64,000 nucleotides of DNA, taken from the NCBI RefSeq assembly GCF_028750875.1, contig NW_026542598.1, positions 1,116,001-1,180,000 of the forward strand, read 5' to 3'. The DNA comes from Macrosteles quadrilineatus. Taxonomy: Eukaryota > Arthropoda > Insecta > Hemiptera > Cicadellidae. Position numbers and translations under genes: made by a program. The notes beneath the pieces are model-generated. The model searched no databases. It had not been told where the DNA came from and saw nothing but the letters and a program-made list of their open reading frames with translations. Position 1 is the stretch's first letter. Each line of letters begins with the position of its first letter. Positions 53,301-56,040 of this stretch are shown piece by piece.

Positions 53301-54220
53301 ATGTGTGTTGTTTAAATTACAATATTTAAAAATTAACAGCTGTTTCATTAAAAAGTGTTATCCACATGGCCAAAATATAAACAAATCTGTGGAGGGATCT
53401 TTAAAGGCTTCTGGGGCAGAGCCCTAAGGGAATTTACTAAGTTTTTCTTTTGATAAATCATCTACAGACCAAGACCTTTCTTTGGACACCCCTACCATGT
53501 TTCTACGCCAAACCGTTCTCTCCCATTAGATTAACATGGGGGAATCTAAATATTTAATTGGAAACTTTGTCTTTACTAATTTGAGAGAACGGCTGGGCTT
53601 AGAAACTTGATAGAGGTGTCCAAAGAAAGGTCTTGGTCTGTAGATGAGTCATCAAATTAAAAACGAAGTAAATTCGCTTAGGGCAAAAATAACTAATGTA
53701 ATATAGGTAATGGAAAAGAGTCTACATAGACCTAAGGGGTCTGTGCGTAGACTCGAGTTGTTAAAACATGGAACATTGGAACATGTGATCACAAGAGTGT
53801 GGTGTTTTTGAACAATTATTGGTTACGGAGAAAATACAAAGAATTTTTATTTTAAAATTCCCATTTATTCTTATGGAGAATATTATAAAATATTGTAAGT
53901 TTGCTTTCTGATGGATATATTTAGATGGAGACTACAACAGTGACTGTTCATGCTCAGACTGTTGATGCCGTTAGTAACAATACATGCTTATGTTAACAGA
54001 ACCGTTGGAATATTTTTGTGGATGCCAAATCCAGCTGTTACTCAAGCAGAAGAAGTGACAAGCCCACAAGAAACACAAGAAACACAAGAATGCATCCAAA
54101 CCAAAAACCTTCAAAGAAGGCCCTGTATTTATAATTCATAATGTTTTTTAATTTTCAGACATATAGTATAATAATATTAGTAAGATATATTTTAATAAAA
54201 ATTAATACAAAAGCCTAGAA
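17174..54220 (+). CDS. NDC80: NDC80/HEC1 kinetochore protein, whole gene (19 exons incl. one duplicate)
   Basis: Ndc80 is the microtubule-binding subunit of the NDC80 complex at the outer kinetochore. Coding exons: 17183-17304, 17669-17766, 19540-19633, 23200-23317, 23738-23957, 25229-25392, 26766-26856, 27641-27759, 29953-30085, 30701-30906, 34410-34646, 35997-36104, 37145-37300, 41044-41136, 42826-42918 (copy), 44114-44175, 48660-48688, 50570-50632, 53925-53965. All junctions are AG/GT and phases agree, giving 748 codons. Seen: tail starting MRKSSLSRR (family start MRRSSVS), the KDTRPIAEKPFQQ segment, a CH domain with NTPHSWQHVIAVLCWLVD (about residues 130-260), then Lys/Glu-rich coiled coil. 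Odd: the expected Spc24/Spc25-binding C-terminus is not evident, and residues from about 623 form a basic AT-hook-like tail. Identity as NDC80 is firm through exon 12. Membership of exons 13-18 is inferred from phase and splice signals; they could be alternative or belong to another transcript. The family is usually about 640 residues. Confidence 0.88.
17669..17766 (+). CDS. NDC80: NDC80 exon 2 (N-terminal tail)
   Basis: Acceptor ttttcag, donor gtctgt (weak but in phase). Encodes a basic Ser/Arg-rich stretch (KPSQRNRSQSADR) typical of the disordered, phosphorylated tail. One base carries to exon 3. Confidence 0.8.
17883..18488 (-). mobile_element. Non-autonomous Helitron, complete
   Basis: On the minus strand the 5' end is TCTTACTAATATTATAAATG (18488 leftwards). 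The 3' end has a CCCGTACGAAGGACGGG-type hairpin and CTAG at 17883-17886. It is inserted between A and T, as Helitrons do. It contains a (GTTT)n run near 18428-18456 and lies in NDC80 intron 2. Confidence 0.75.
18781..18903. repeat. Dispersed repeat shared with 53400-53690
   Basis: The block CTACAGACCAAGACCTTTCT and what follows recurs twice, in opposite orientations, at 53.4-53.7 kb. Confidence 0.6.
18890..19349 (-). pseudogene. Non-LTR retrotransposon ORF1 N-terminal fragment
   Basis: The minus-strand frame at 18903-19349 reads PWLKMSGSRTKRFLWLMRKG and EAYEKSLEPL, then a charged region with PEEARERKKQKERE. The end of the other frame, 18890-19132, has VIHTNYPEVLLT. These resemble the opening of insect non-LTR ORF1 proteins (S-G-x-x-K-R-x-x-x-x-x-x-x-G, then a H-x-x-Y-P-x-x-x-L-T segment). 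The two frames together imply a frameshift. No zinc knuckles are left. It lies in NDC80 intron 2. Confidence 0.5.
19540..19633 (+). CDS. NDC80: NDC80 exon 3 (N-terminal tail)
   Basis: Acceptor tttattag, donor gtaagt. Encodes GHQFQRANTIPAMLQ and further low-complexity tail. Phase continues from exon 2 and leaves two bases for exon 4. A non-LTR retrotransposon starts immediately downstream in the intron. Confidence 0.8.
19650..21002 (-). mobile_element. Jockey/CR1-like non-LTR retrotransposon, intact RT C-terminal ORF
   Basis: A single uninterrupted frame of about 400 codons (19783-21024) spans RT block A (GMFIDLSRAFDLVDH), block B (KGVPQGSVLGPTLF), catalytic CLFADD, LGVVLDENLNY and the C-terminal YYGLVYPYLSYAVPVWG domain. 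The 5' truncation is at about 21002, where the TACCCCC repeat starts. The 3' tail is three TAAGTCA-type units at 19650-19671. No inactivating break in this part suggests a fairly recent insertion. A 70-bp piece of its 3' end is also found at 50395-50465. Confidence 0.88.
21003..23172. mobile_element. 2.17-kb element with inverted termini (TACCC family)
   Basis: The left end TACCCCCGCCGCAGCAAATC (21006) and right end, reading inward from 23172 as TACCCCCGCTGCAGCAGACC, are inverted. A second internal inverted pair (AAAACGTACGTTTT context, 21090-21112 and 22533-22560) lies inside. It contains eight GGTCGTGA octamers (both strands) between 21271 and 22380 and the 30-bp minisatellite. No transposase recognised. 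It may be a larger relative of the MITE. Confidence 0.5.
22562..22953 (+). repeat. 30-bp minisatellite, about 13 units
   Basis: The unit consensus is ATGACTCGCGGTCACGGC followed by 12 bases ending GTCGTA. Units diverge by several bases each, so it is not young. Its length is a multiple of three, so open frames run through it on both strands; none is regarded as a gene. Confidence 0.85.
23200..23317 (+). CDS. NDC80: NDC80 exon 4 (tail to CH domain)
   Basis: Acceptor atttgcag, donor gtaaga. Ends in KDTRPIAEKPFQQAAQAK, matching the conserved K-D-x-R-P start of the Ndc80 globular domain. The glycine-rich IGFGGGGKR lies just before it. Ends in phase 0. Confidence 0.9.
23738..23957 (+). CDS. NDC80: NDC80 exon 5 (CH domain)
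   Basis: Acceptor tatccag, donor gtacag. Encodes 73 codons of the calponin-homology domain, including RPMNTTMFVTTISHLL and IPSILRKFGYRSKMDRSWLMT, which line up with the Ndc80 family (E-x-x-P-x-I-x-K-x-L-G-Y followed by a S-x-M-x-x segment). Confidence 0.93.
24290..25045 (+). repeat. Composite repeat copy 3, full length
   Basis: MITE head 24290-24442 plus the 600-bp arm to GAAATTCGCTAAAA. An (AT)n run at 24883-24914 is longer than in sister copies. In NDC80 intron 5. Confidence 0.7.
25229..25392 (+). CDS. NDC80: NDC80 exon 6 (CH domain end, acidic linker)
   Basis: Acceptor ttgtag, donor gtaagg. Encodes NTPHSWQHVIAVLCWLVD, the most diagnostic Ndc80 segment (family pattern PHxWxxxxxALxWL). An acidic linker with many Glu and Asp follows. 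Confidence 0.95.
25559..26110 (+). repeat. Two-copy tandem repeat, about 300-bp unit
   Basis: The blocks starting near 25560 and 25862 share GGTTTTGATTTAACATAGTA, CCCATAAAACCCCATAAAAT and an AAAATTTAGTATG end in the same order. AT-rich and non-coding, in NDC80 intron 6. Confidence 0.65.
26766..26856 (+). CDS. NDC80: NDC80 exon 7
   Basis: Acceptor ttcag, donor gtgagt. Encodes MVLHLKRTYKMRKSGEDR and DEEFIEKQ, corresponding to the family region between the CH domain and the coiled coil. Confidence 0.88.
26976..27570 (+). repeat. Composite repeat copy 4, diverged
   Basis: Head TACCCCCACCACAGCAAACC, then a more degenerate arm with an (AT)n-rich stretch 27360-27430, ending TCTATAAGGGAAATCCG. It is the most diverged copy. 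Confidence 0.6.
27641..27759 (+). CDS. NDC80: NDC80 exon 8 (coiled coil start)
   Basis: Acceptor ttttcag, donor gtaagc. Forty codons of heptad-like sequence (FDTLQRQLDLIKEEVESG) that begin the rod. Phase matches both neighbours. Confidence 0.87.
27810..28608. mobile_element. Non-autonomous hAT transposon with perfect 8-bp TSD
   Basis: Inverted ends CAGGGCTTAATTTC and GAAATTAAGCCCTG bound a 799-bp element. TCAAATCC is present at 27802-27809 and again at 28609-28616, an exact 8-bp target duplication characteristic of hAT. Open frames inside (for example 28097-28471) are not transposase-like. In NDC80 intron 8. Confidence 0.88.
28720..29190 (-). pseudogene. Penelope-like element, GIY-YIG fragment
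   Basis: The minus strand reads DYIGKTKNALRVRMNGHRYD then PVAIHAREHSQNF, matching the YIG half of a Penelope GIY-YIG endonuclease and its downstream Arg/His residues. Stops follow, and the RT is absent. The 3' flank carries CCTGAAGAAGGC followed by GCCGAAA, a tail typical of Penelope elements. In NDC80 intron 8. Confidence 0.65.
29200..29952. other. NDC80 intron 8 remainder; nothing recognised
   Basis: AT-rich intron with no element termini or ORF that I can support. Confidence 0.35.
29953..30085 (+). CDS. NDC80: NDC80 exon 9 (coiled coil)
   Basis: Acceptor ttttatag, donor gtaagt. Encodes KIKEKEKAVIEDTKSMKEF and more Lys/Glu-rich coiled coil. One base carries to exon 10. Confidence 0.85.
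30701..30906 (+). CDS. NDC80: NDC80 exon 10 (coiled coil)
   Basis: Acceptor ttatttag, donor gtaagt. The piece QEISRNEIDQLNVEKNNLQR matches the Ndc80 rod motif (S-x-x-x-I-x-x-x-N-x-E-x-x-x-L-Q). The exon continues with an internal coiled coil and ends in phase 0. Confidence 0.9.
31191..33875 (-). pseudogene. Non-LTR retrotransposon (APE-type, clade uncertain), interrupted
   Basis: Reading right to left: 33621-33875 has RT block A (YILFVDFAKAYDRI) and block B (TGLRQGDALSPFF). 33221-33418 has NFKYLGVTITSESRQDDEI. 31191-31388 has the C-terminal signature PEGRRPLGRPRLRWNDQV. Frameshifts and stops separate them, and no catalytic YADD frame survives intact. A palindromic Penelope insertion (31549-33083) splits the element, showing the order of events. 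In NDC80 intron 10. Confidence 0.75.
31549..33083. mobile_element. Penelope-like element arranged as a 1.5-kb palindrome
   Basis: Two head-to-head copies of the same GIY-YIG-encoding 3' segment: minus strand 31771-32433, plus strand 32237-32899. Each reads VVYKVPCSCKRSYVGQTSRP, then RVHEHMKK and HVHDTGHC. The arms (about 31591-32326 and 32356-33081) are almost identical. AAACACTCTAT lies on both sides (31538-31548 and 33084-33094) as target duplication. The RT domain is missing from both copies. Inverted partner copies are a known Penelope habit. Confidence 0.85.
33876..34409. other. NDC80 intron 10 end; no gene
   Basis: Contains a CGAAACGTTATCGTCAG stretch near 33908 reminiscent of Penelope tails. 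Otherwise featureless. Confidence 0.3.
34377..35120 (+). repeat. Segmental duplication, copy A (exon 11 and its 3' intron)
   Basis: It shares exon, splice sites and downstream intron with 37108-37745. The intron parts are more alike than the exon parts (long runs identical after each donor). Confidence 0.8.
34410..34646 (+). CDS. NDC80: NDC80 exon 11 (coiled coil)
   Basis: Acceptor attttacag, donor gtaagt. Seventy-nine codons in phase 0. Coiled-coil composition with a possible loop-like break around HIHTYIEAIDSR. It is the parent-like copy of exon 13. Confidence 0.85.
35509..35820 (+). repeat. 147-bp tandem duplication, two copies
   Basis: Both copies begin CAAGCCCATGGGGCGTAGCC (35509 and 35656) and contain TTAAATGATATAATATT and AAGAAAGCGA. 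The GGGCGTAGCCC core resembles sequence inside the Helitron family of this window. Confidence 0.65.
35997..36104 (+). CDS. NDC80: NDC80 exon 12 (coiled coil)
   Basis: Acceptor tcccag, donor gtaata. Encodes ANEEINKTKEEINRERRLL and related coiled coil, in phase 0. This is the last exon whose sequence still looks like canonical Ndc80 rod. Confidence 0.83.
36522..36700. repeat. CGATACGTATCG-rich cluster, possible hAT subterminal region
   Basis: The left edge reads TTAGTGATGTGCGATACG, and about ten CGATA/TATCG motifs on both strands follow within 170 bp. Dense short palindromes next to a CAGTGATG-like end are typical of hAT termini. The matching right end was not found. Confidence 0.35.
37108..37745 (+). 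repeat. Segmental duplication, copy B (exon 13 and its 3' intron)
   Basis: Direct copy of 34377-35120, with a deletion inside the exon and small indels in the intron. Confidence 0.8.
37145..37300 (+). CDS. NDC80: NDC80 exon 13, diverged duplicate of exon 11
   Basis: Acceptor attttacag, donor gtaagt, phase 0, no stop. Encodes a shortened version of exon 11: the LLTDVTTDESQKKNSDT part mirrors exon 11's LLTDVT and ESQKQKSET, with an internal in-frame loss of 27 codons. The flanking introns are duplicated too. It may be spliced in, be mutually exclusive with exon 11, or be inactive. Confidence 0.6.
37615..37910. repeat. Fold-back hairpin of the duplicated intron
   Basis: 37615-37735 (forward) and 37745-37905 (reverse complement) are arms of a long hairpin. 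Both correspond to the intron segment at 34950-35115. The reverse arm matches copy A slightly better than its own neighbour in places (for example CATGCACCCCACGTG). Confidence 0.75.
37993..38735 (+). repeat. Composite repeat copy 5, full length
   Basis: Head TACCCCCACCGCAGCAAACC, inverted inner end GGATTGCTGCAACAGGGAGG near 38140-38163, and an arm ending CCCTATAGGGAAATTCGC. An (AT)n run lies at 38579-38604. Confidence 0.7.
39330..39798 (+). pseudogene. Ty3/gypsy-type integrase core fragment
   Basis: The catalytic triad region of a retroviral-type integrase is visible: first Asp in LNMDFKGP (39380 region), VDEYSRY, second Asp in HTDQGSGF, and Glu in GNGQVERFNG. A frameshift near 39465-39485 separates the first Asp from the main open frame (39490-39798). 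No LTR, RT or protease was found. It is inserted in NDC80 intron 13 on the same strand. Confidence 0.8.
40865..40892 (+). repeat. Solo 3' end of the composite repeat
   Basis: ATATATGGGAAATTCGCTAAAA at this point, and again 1,782 bp on, equals the right end of the composite repeat copies without the rest. Confidence 0.55.
41044..41136 (+). CDS. NDC80 exon 14 (basic C-terminal tail), copy 1
   Basis: Acceptor tttcag, donor gtaagt, 31 codons, phase 0 at both ends. Encodes KMSLRSGDQSQLN, a four-proline run and a Lys-rich end. It lies in the first copy of the 1,782-bp tandem duplication. Assignment to NDC80 rests on phase continuity only. Confidence 0.6.
41393..41578 (+). pseudogene. Gypsy integrase fragment, duplicate copy
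   Basis: Second copy of the integrase end (SPYNPRGNGQVERFNGV), lacking the two Asp segments because the duplication boundary falls inside the domain. Confidence 0.8.
42826..42918 (+). CDS. Exon 14, copy 2 (tandem duplicate)
   Basis: Identical to the exon at 41044-41136 and offset by exactly 1,782 bp, with the same splice sites. Because it is phase 0 to phase 0, including both copies adds 31 residues without breaking the frame. Confidence 0.55.
43070..43829. mobile_element. Fold-back mariner element
   Basis: Ends AGGCATGTTTTTTAAG and CTTAAAAAACATGCCT are inverted. The two halves (to about 43440 and from about 43450) are reverse complements over most of their length. The minus-strand frame 43467-43664 and a broken plus-strand counterpart near 43230-43380 each encode the N-terminal helix-turn-helix region of a mariner transposase (IRFLNAKGVKAIENHRQISE, MVRKWIRAFK, TNVHDE). 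The catalytic domain is absent from both, so it is a dead palindromic derivative in NDC80 intron 14. Confidence 0.75.
43834..44113 (-). repeat. Inverted fragment of the 5.6-kb dispersed repeat
   Basis: 43930-44085 is the reverse complement of 5580-5700 (TATAAATAAAATTA, GTCTGTACATTGC, GAAACGAGTCTTAT blocks). No gene. Confidence 0.55.
44114..44175 (+). CDS. Exon 15: Ala/Gly stretch and AT-hook-like motif
   Basis: Acceptor gttgcag, donor gtaagt. Encodes VLPAAGVAAGVQKRGRGRPK, with the lysine of RGRGRPKK completed by exon 16. RGRGRPKK resembles the AT-hook core (RGRP) known to bind the minor groove of AT-rich DNA. This is unexpected in Ndc80. Confidence 0.6.
44214..44282 (+). repeat. 22-bp tandem repeat, three units
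   Basis: Three units of GTCTTGTTATTTAGAGGGAT, with slight change in the third, just after the exon 15 donor. Confidence 0.75.
44832..45167 (+). pseudogene. PWWP-domain segment of a mobile-element protein
   Basis: ATG at 44832 opens a 111-codon frame. Residues about 9-70 form a PWWP-like domain: GEKVFAKIKGFPYWPAIVK (the YWPA turn replaces PWWP), then YNVLFYGDKQVG in place of the family's FFGT strand. PWWP domains bind methylated histone tails and DNA. A Ser/Asn-rich linker follows and the frame ends at TAA 45165. The Ulp1-like segment continues in the +1 frame and overlaps from 45133, so these were probably one protein now split by a frameshift. In NDC80 intron 15, same strand, without introns of its own. 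Confidence 0.7.
45133..46131 (+). pseudogene. Ulp1/SENP8-like C48 cysteine protease segment
   Basis: The frame is open from 45133 to TAA 46129-46131 (the first possible start is a non-ATG, supporting fusion to the preceding PWWP part). Numbering from 45172, the catalytic His is in GTHWSCLLY (145), Asp in VFHHFDSL (162), the oxyanion Gln in CPHQPNSYDCG (200) and Cys 206. All four are present, arranged as in deneddylase NEDP1/SENP8. The protease core looks intact even though the flanks are broken. Known relatives remove ubiquitin-like proteins; Ulp1-type proteases also occur in several mobile elements. Its substrate here is unknown. Confidence 0.75.
46132..46303 (+). mobile_element. Short non-LTR 3' end or SINE-like insertion
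   Basis: A 170-bp segment ending in AATAAATATGATT and a (TGATT)3 tail (46260-46285), the typical end of an insect non-LTR or SINE copy. It sits exactly between the protease frame and the SGNH frame and probably interrupts one coding sequence. Confidence 0.5.
46304..46840 (+). pseudogene. SGNH/GDSL-hydrolase-like segment of the same element
   Basis: Open from about 46304 to TAA 46760-46762. A basic Asn/Lys-rich lead is followed by KLKITICSDSQGKN, which has the Ser block of SGNH hydrolases, and VVIIGGSNDSL, the Gly-x-Asn-Asp block. After the stop, another frame reads TTIPAWHDKPF, resembling the next SGNH strand with its His, so a frameshift truncates it. SGNH or esterase domains are known in ORF1 proteins of CR1/L2-type elements. 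The adjacency to PWWP and Ulp1 domains suggests one multidomain ORF. Confidence 0.6.
46841..48659. other. NDC80 intron 15 remainder; no gene
   Basis: 46870-47190 is less AT-rich and contains several short open frames on the minus strand, but no recognised domain. The rest is AT-rich intron. Confidence 0.35.
48660..48688 (+). CDS. Exon 16: micro-exon of the basic tail
   Basis: A 29-bp exon between acceptor gttttcag and donor gtaagt. In the phase set by exon 15 it reads KRKLPENLAN without a stop. In another phase it would hit TAG, so phase agreement is meaningful. Confidence 0.55.
48816..50083 (+). repeat. 55-bp minisatellite, about 13 units plus a displaced first unit
   Basis: The unit contains GTGGTAGTGTAGGCAGGGGG, TGGGTGGAAAGTAGTGAAGG and CTAAAGGTGCTGAGT. 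The main array, 49368-50083, is almost invariant. One unit at about 48821-48864 is separated by the TAA-flanked element. The flanking sequence (50083-50225) resembles 36838-37002, so the array grew from part of a dispersed repeat. In NDC80 intron 16. Confidence 0.9.
48865..49363. mobile_element. 499-bp TIR element with TAA target duplication (PIF/Harbinger-like)
   Basis: Ends AGGTCGATTCACACACATCA and TGATGTGTGTGAATCGACCT are inverted. TAA flanks both sides (48862-48864, 49364-49366). The interior is rich in CAGTTACAGTCCAGT-type repeats. It is inserted into the first unit of the 55-bp minisatellite, whose sequence resumes after it. No transposase. Confidence 0.8.
50395..50465 (-). mobile_element. 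3' fragment of the 19.6-kb RT family
   Basis: TTCGTTTATTCAG and ATGCACAAAATAATTGCATT match the 3' end of the element at 19672-19720. It is a 70-bp heavily 5'-truncated insertion. Confidence 0.45.
50570..50632 (+). CDS. Exon 17: Lys/Arg-rich tail
   Basis: Acceptor tgtttacag, donor gtaaga. Encodes KQKRKKKQKERRLKKEWLA, strongly basic and helical, perhaps a nuclear localisation signal or nucleic-acid contact. A Helitron 5' end begins 16 bp downstream of the donor. Confidence 0.58.
50649..51043 (+). mobile_element. Helitron 5' portion
   Basis: Begins TCTTACTAATATTATAAATG after an A, as in the complete Helitron at 17883-18488, and carries the GGGCTCCGCCCCAGTG core. No hairpin plus CTRR end follows before 51043, so it appears truncated. 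It begins 16 bp after the exon 17 donor. Confidence 0.6.
51044..51080 (-). mobile_element. Helitron 3' terminus (minus strand)
   Basis: On the minus strand, hairpin CCGTCGATTTCGACGG is followed by a short spacer and CTAG, then T. The 5' partner was not identified. Confidence 0.5.
51860..52439 (-). mobile_element. Non-autonomous Helitron, complete
   Basis: Minus-strand 5' end TCTATACTATTATAAAAAAG (from 52439). The 3' end has a GGGC/GCCC hairpin and CTAG (51860-51863). Flanked by A and T. It contains tandem GTTCGCTACGCTCACT-type units (51948-52070). Confidence 0.75.
52440..53380. other. NDC80 intron 17 stretch; nothing recognised
   Basis: AT-rich without supportable features. Confidence 0.35.
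53395..53695. repeat. Inverted repeat, about 110-bp arms
   Basis: CTACAGACCAAGACCTTTCT is at 53461 forward and, as its complement, near 53620-53645. The same sequence occurs once at 18829. It is a fold-back element in the last NDC80 intron. Confidence 0.65.
53925..54220 (+). CDS. Exon 18: terminal exon, stop codon and 3' UTR
   Basis: Acceptor atatttag. In phase it reads DGDYNSDCSCSDC, then TGA at 53963-53965. A polyadenylation signal AATAAA lies at 54194-54199. The acidic, Cys-rich end contrasts with the basic exon 17. The summed coding length (2,244 nt plus stop) is an exact multiple of three. Confidence 0.5.
54194..54199 (+). terminator. Polyadenylation signal AATAAA
   Basis: Canonical hexamer about 230 bp after the proposed NDC80 stop. 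It is the first AATAAA after exon 18, so the transcript probably ends near 54215-54225. Confidence 0.5.
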
Positions 54221-54386
54221 CTTTATTTACTCCTTTCCTGATGACGATCACGACACAATGTAGGAGTTCAACGGGAACATTTTGTTGATGTTATTTTTAA
54301 ATGATTCAAATATCAGGAAGCATATTGGTTTTTTTTAGTATTTAGAAATCTAGAGAATTTTAATAGATTATAAAGAAGTATAACGT

Positions 54387-54550
54387 TACCTGGATCTGCC
54401 AGAGAAATCCAAAGGTTGTCTGTCGACTATGTGTTTCGAAGCACTATTCGCTTCATTGTCAGGTTATCTTGAAGACCTGATGATGAAGCTAATAGTGCTT
54501 CGAAACAGGTCGACAGACAACCTTTGGTTTACTCTGGCAGACCCAGGTAG
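54387..54550. repeat. Inverted repeat with hammerhead-ribozyme-like core
   Basis: Arms 54387-54464 and 54474-54550 with a 9-bp centre. On the plus strand the right arm has CTGATGA (54477-54483), a stem GAAGC/GCTTC (54485-54489 with 54497-54501), GAAAC (54502-54506) and GTC (54509-54511), the order of conserved hammerhead blocks. The left arm carries a degraded complement. Such motifs are known in Penelope-element terminal repeats. Stem I does not form locally, so function is doubtful. Confidence 0.4.
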
Positions 54551-54602
54551 CATTTTACCATTTTATAATCCAACAACAATACTGAGACAAGAAACAACAT
54601 GA

Positions 54603-56040
54603 ATTTTAGTAATCAAGAACAAGCATTTTAGTAACAAAGAAGAAGCATTTCAGTTAGTTCAACAAGCTGATGAGACTTTTTTAAACGAGTTGAGTGATTT
54701 AGAACCAACTTCATATACTGAGTTTTTTGGTAAATTAGCAGGTCAAGTAGGAATTGGAGTTAAAAAAACAACTGAAGGAATATTACATAGTACATTATAT
54801 CCTAAATTTAATACAGATATGGATGTAGTAGATGGTAATGATGAAAATAGTGATGTATTGCATATTGCACCTTCTCAACCAGTTACCTCAGTTATAAATA
54901 TGGGACAAGGAATAAGACCTAGTTATATAACTAATTGGAAGTTTAACAAGTCATTTGAAATTGGATTAGAAAGTAAATTATTTGAATATCAAAAATCTGA
55001 TGCAAGTAGCAAGGGTAAAGGAATTACAAATATTAAAGCATTTTTCCATTCTTTACCTTGGGAGAAATTATATTTCTATATTACAGAGAGAGAATATAAC
55101 ACTATACTTAATTCATTTCATACTGCTTATGTGGAGCAAGTAACTGTTAAAATTTTTAATTTAGGTGTTACTAATGAAAGTATTCAAGGAACTAATTCTG
55201 TTAGTATGAGAAATATAACTCCAAACCATTATTTGGGTGTTTGGAGAAGCTTTGAGAAGCATGGACCTGTTGAGTTAGGTAGTAATATAACACCTACTTT
55301 TCTATCTGGTAAACCAATTTGTGATTTATCTACAAATACTAGTTATACAATTGTAAACAAAGATAATATAGGTGCTATATCAGAATTGAAAGTAGTTTAT
55401 AACAGAGTTACTTATAAAAAAATTACTAGTCGTTATTACACTACAAGTTCTACATCTGTTACAATCGGTGATGCAAATATATATTTACCTCCAGCCACAG
55501 AAATGTCTACCTTGAGGGTTAATGCTGCAACTACTATAGGTCTAATTTATCAAACCACTTACAAACCAAAAGATGGGTTCTTTCTAAATAGATCTCATGC
55601 ATTTCACAATAATTCTGTACTACAACACAAACCATATGATGTTAATATTGATTTAGCTGATTCTGGGAAAATATATGATGCCACATATATAATTAGTGGC
55701 TCTACTGATGAGATAGTTAAATATGAAGATGCCACTATTAACAATATGTTTTTTAGATCAATTAGAACAAACCAACCACTCAGTTTTGTTGATGGTCTAG
55801 CTTTAGGATTATTTCCAAAAAGATCCAAGGATGGTAAAAATGTAGATGCCTGTGCAGAAATTGGTATTAAATACAGAAATAATTATTAAGGGTGAATCTT
55901 TTGGAGGTAGTATATTATACAGTGGAAGTGCTAGTTATCCTCAAAGTAATCCTAATAAAATATATTTCATTCATAAGAATAAGAAGTTTGATAATGCTTA
56001 CGCATCTGATGGTTTACCTACTCTTGGAAATGTAAGCTAA
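54603..56040 (+). pseudogene. Endogenous densovirus (Parvoviridae) capsid-protein remnant
   Basis: The frame is open from after TGA 54600-54602 to TAA at 55887-55889 (about 400 codons from 54690). The next 150 bp, to TAA 56038-56040, continue capsid-like composition in another frame, so a frameshift lies just before 55890. No ATG opens the main frame; the nearest ATG (54599) is in a different frame and stops after ten codons, beside an imperfect 28-bp repeat. The segment LPWEKLYFYITEREYNTI and the Asn/Thr-rich, beta-strand-like body match the arrangement of densovirus VP jelly-roll proteins by my reading. No phospholipase A2 motif and no NS1 helicase were found. It lies downstream of NDC80. 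Family assignment is from pattern recognition, not a search. Confidence 0.6.
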
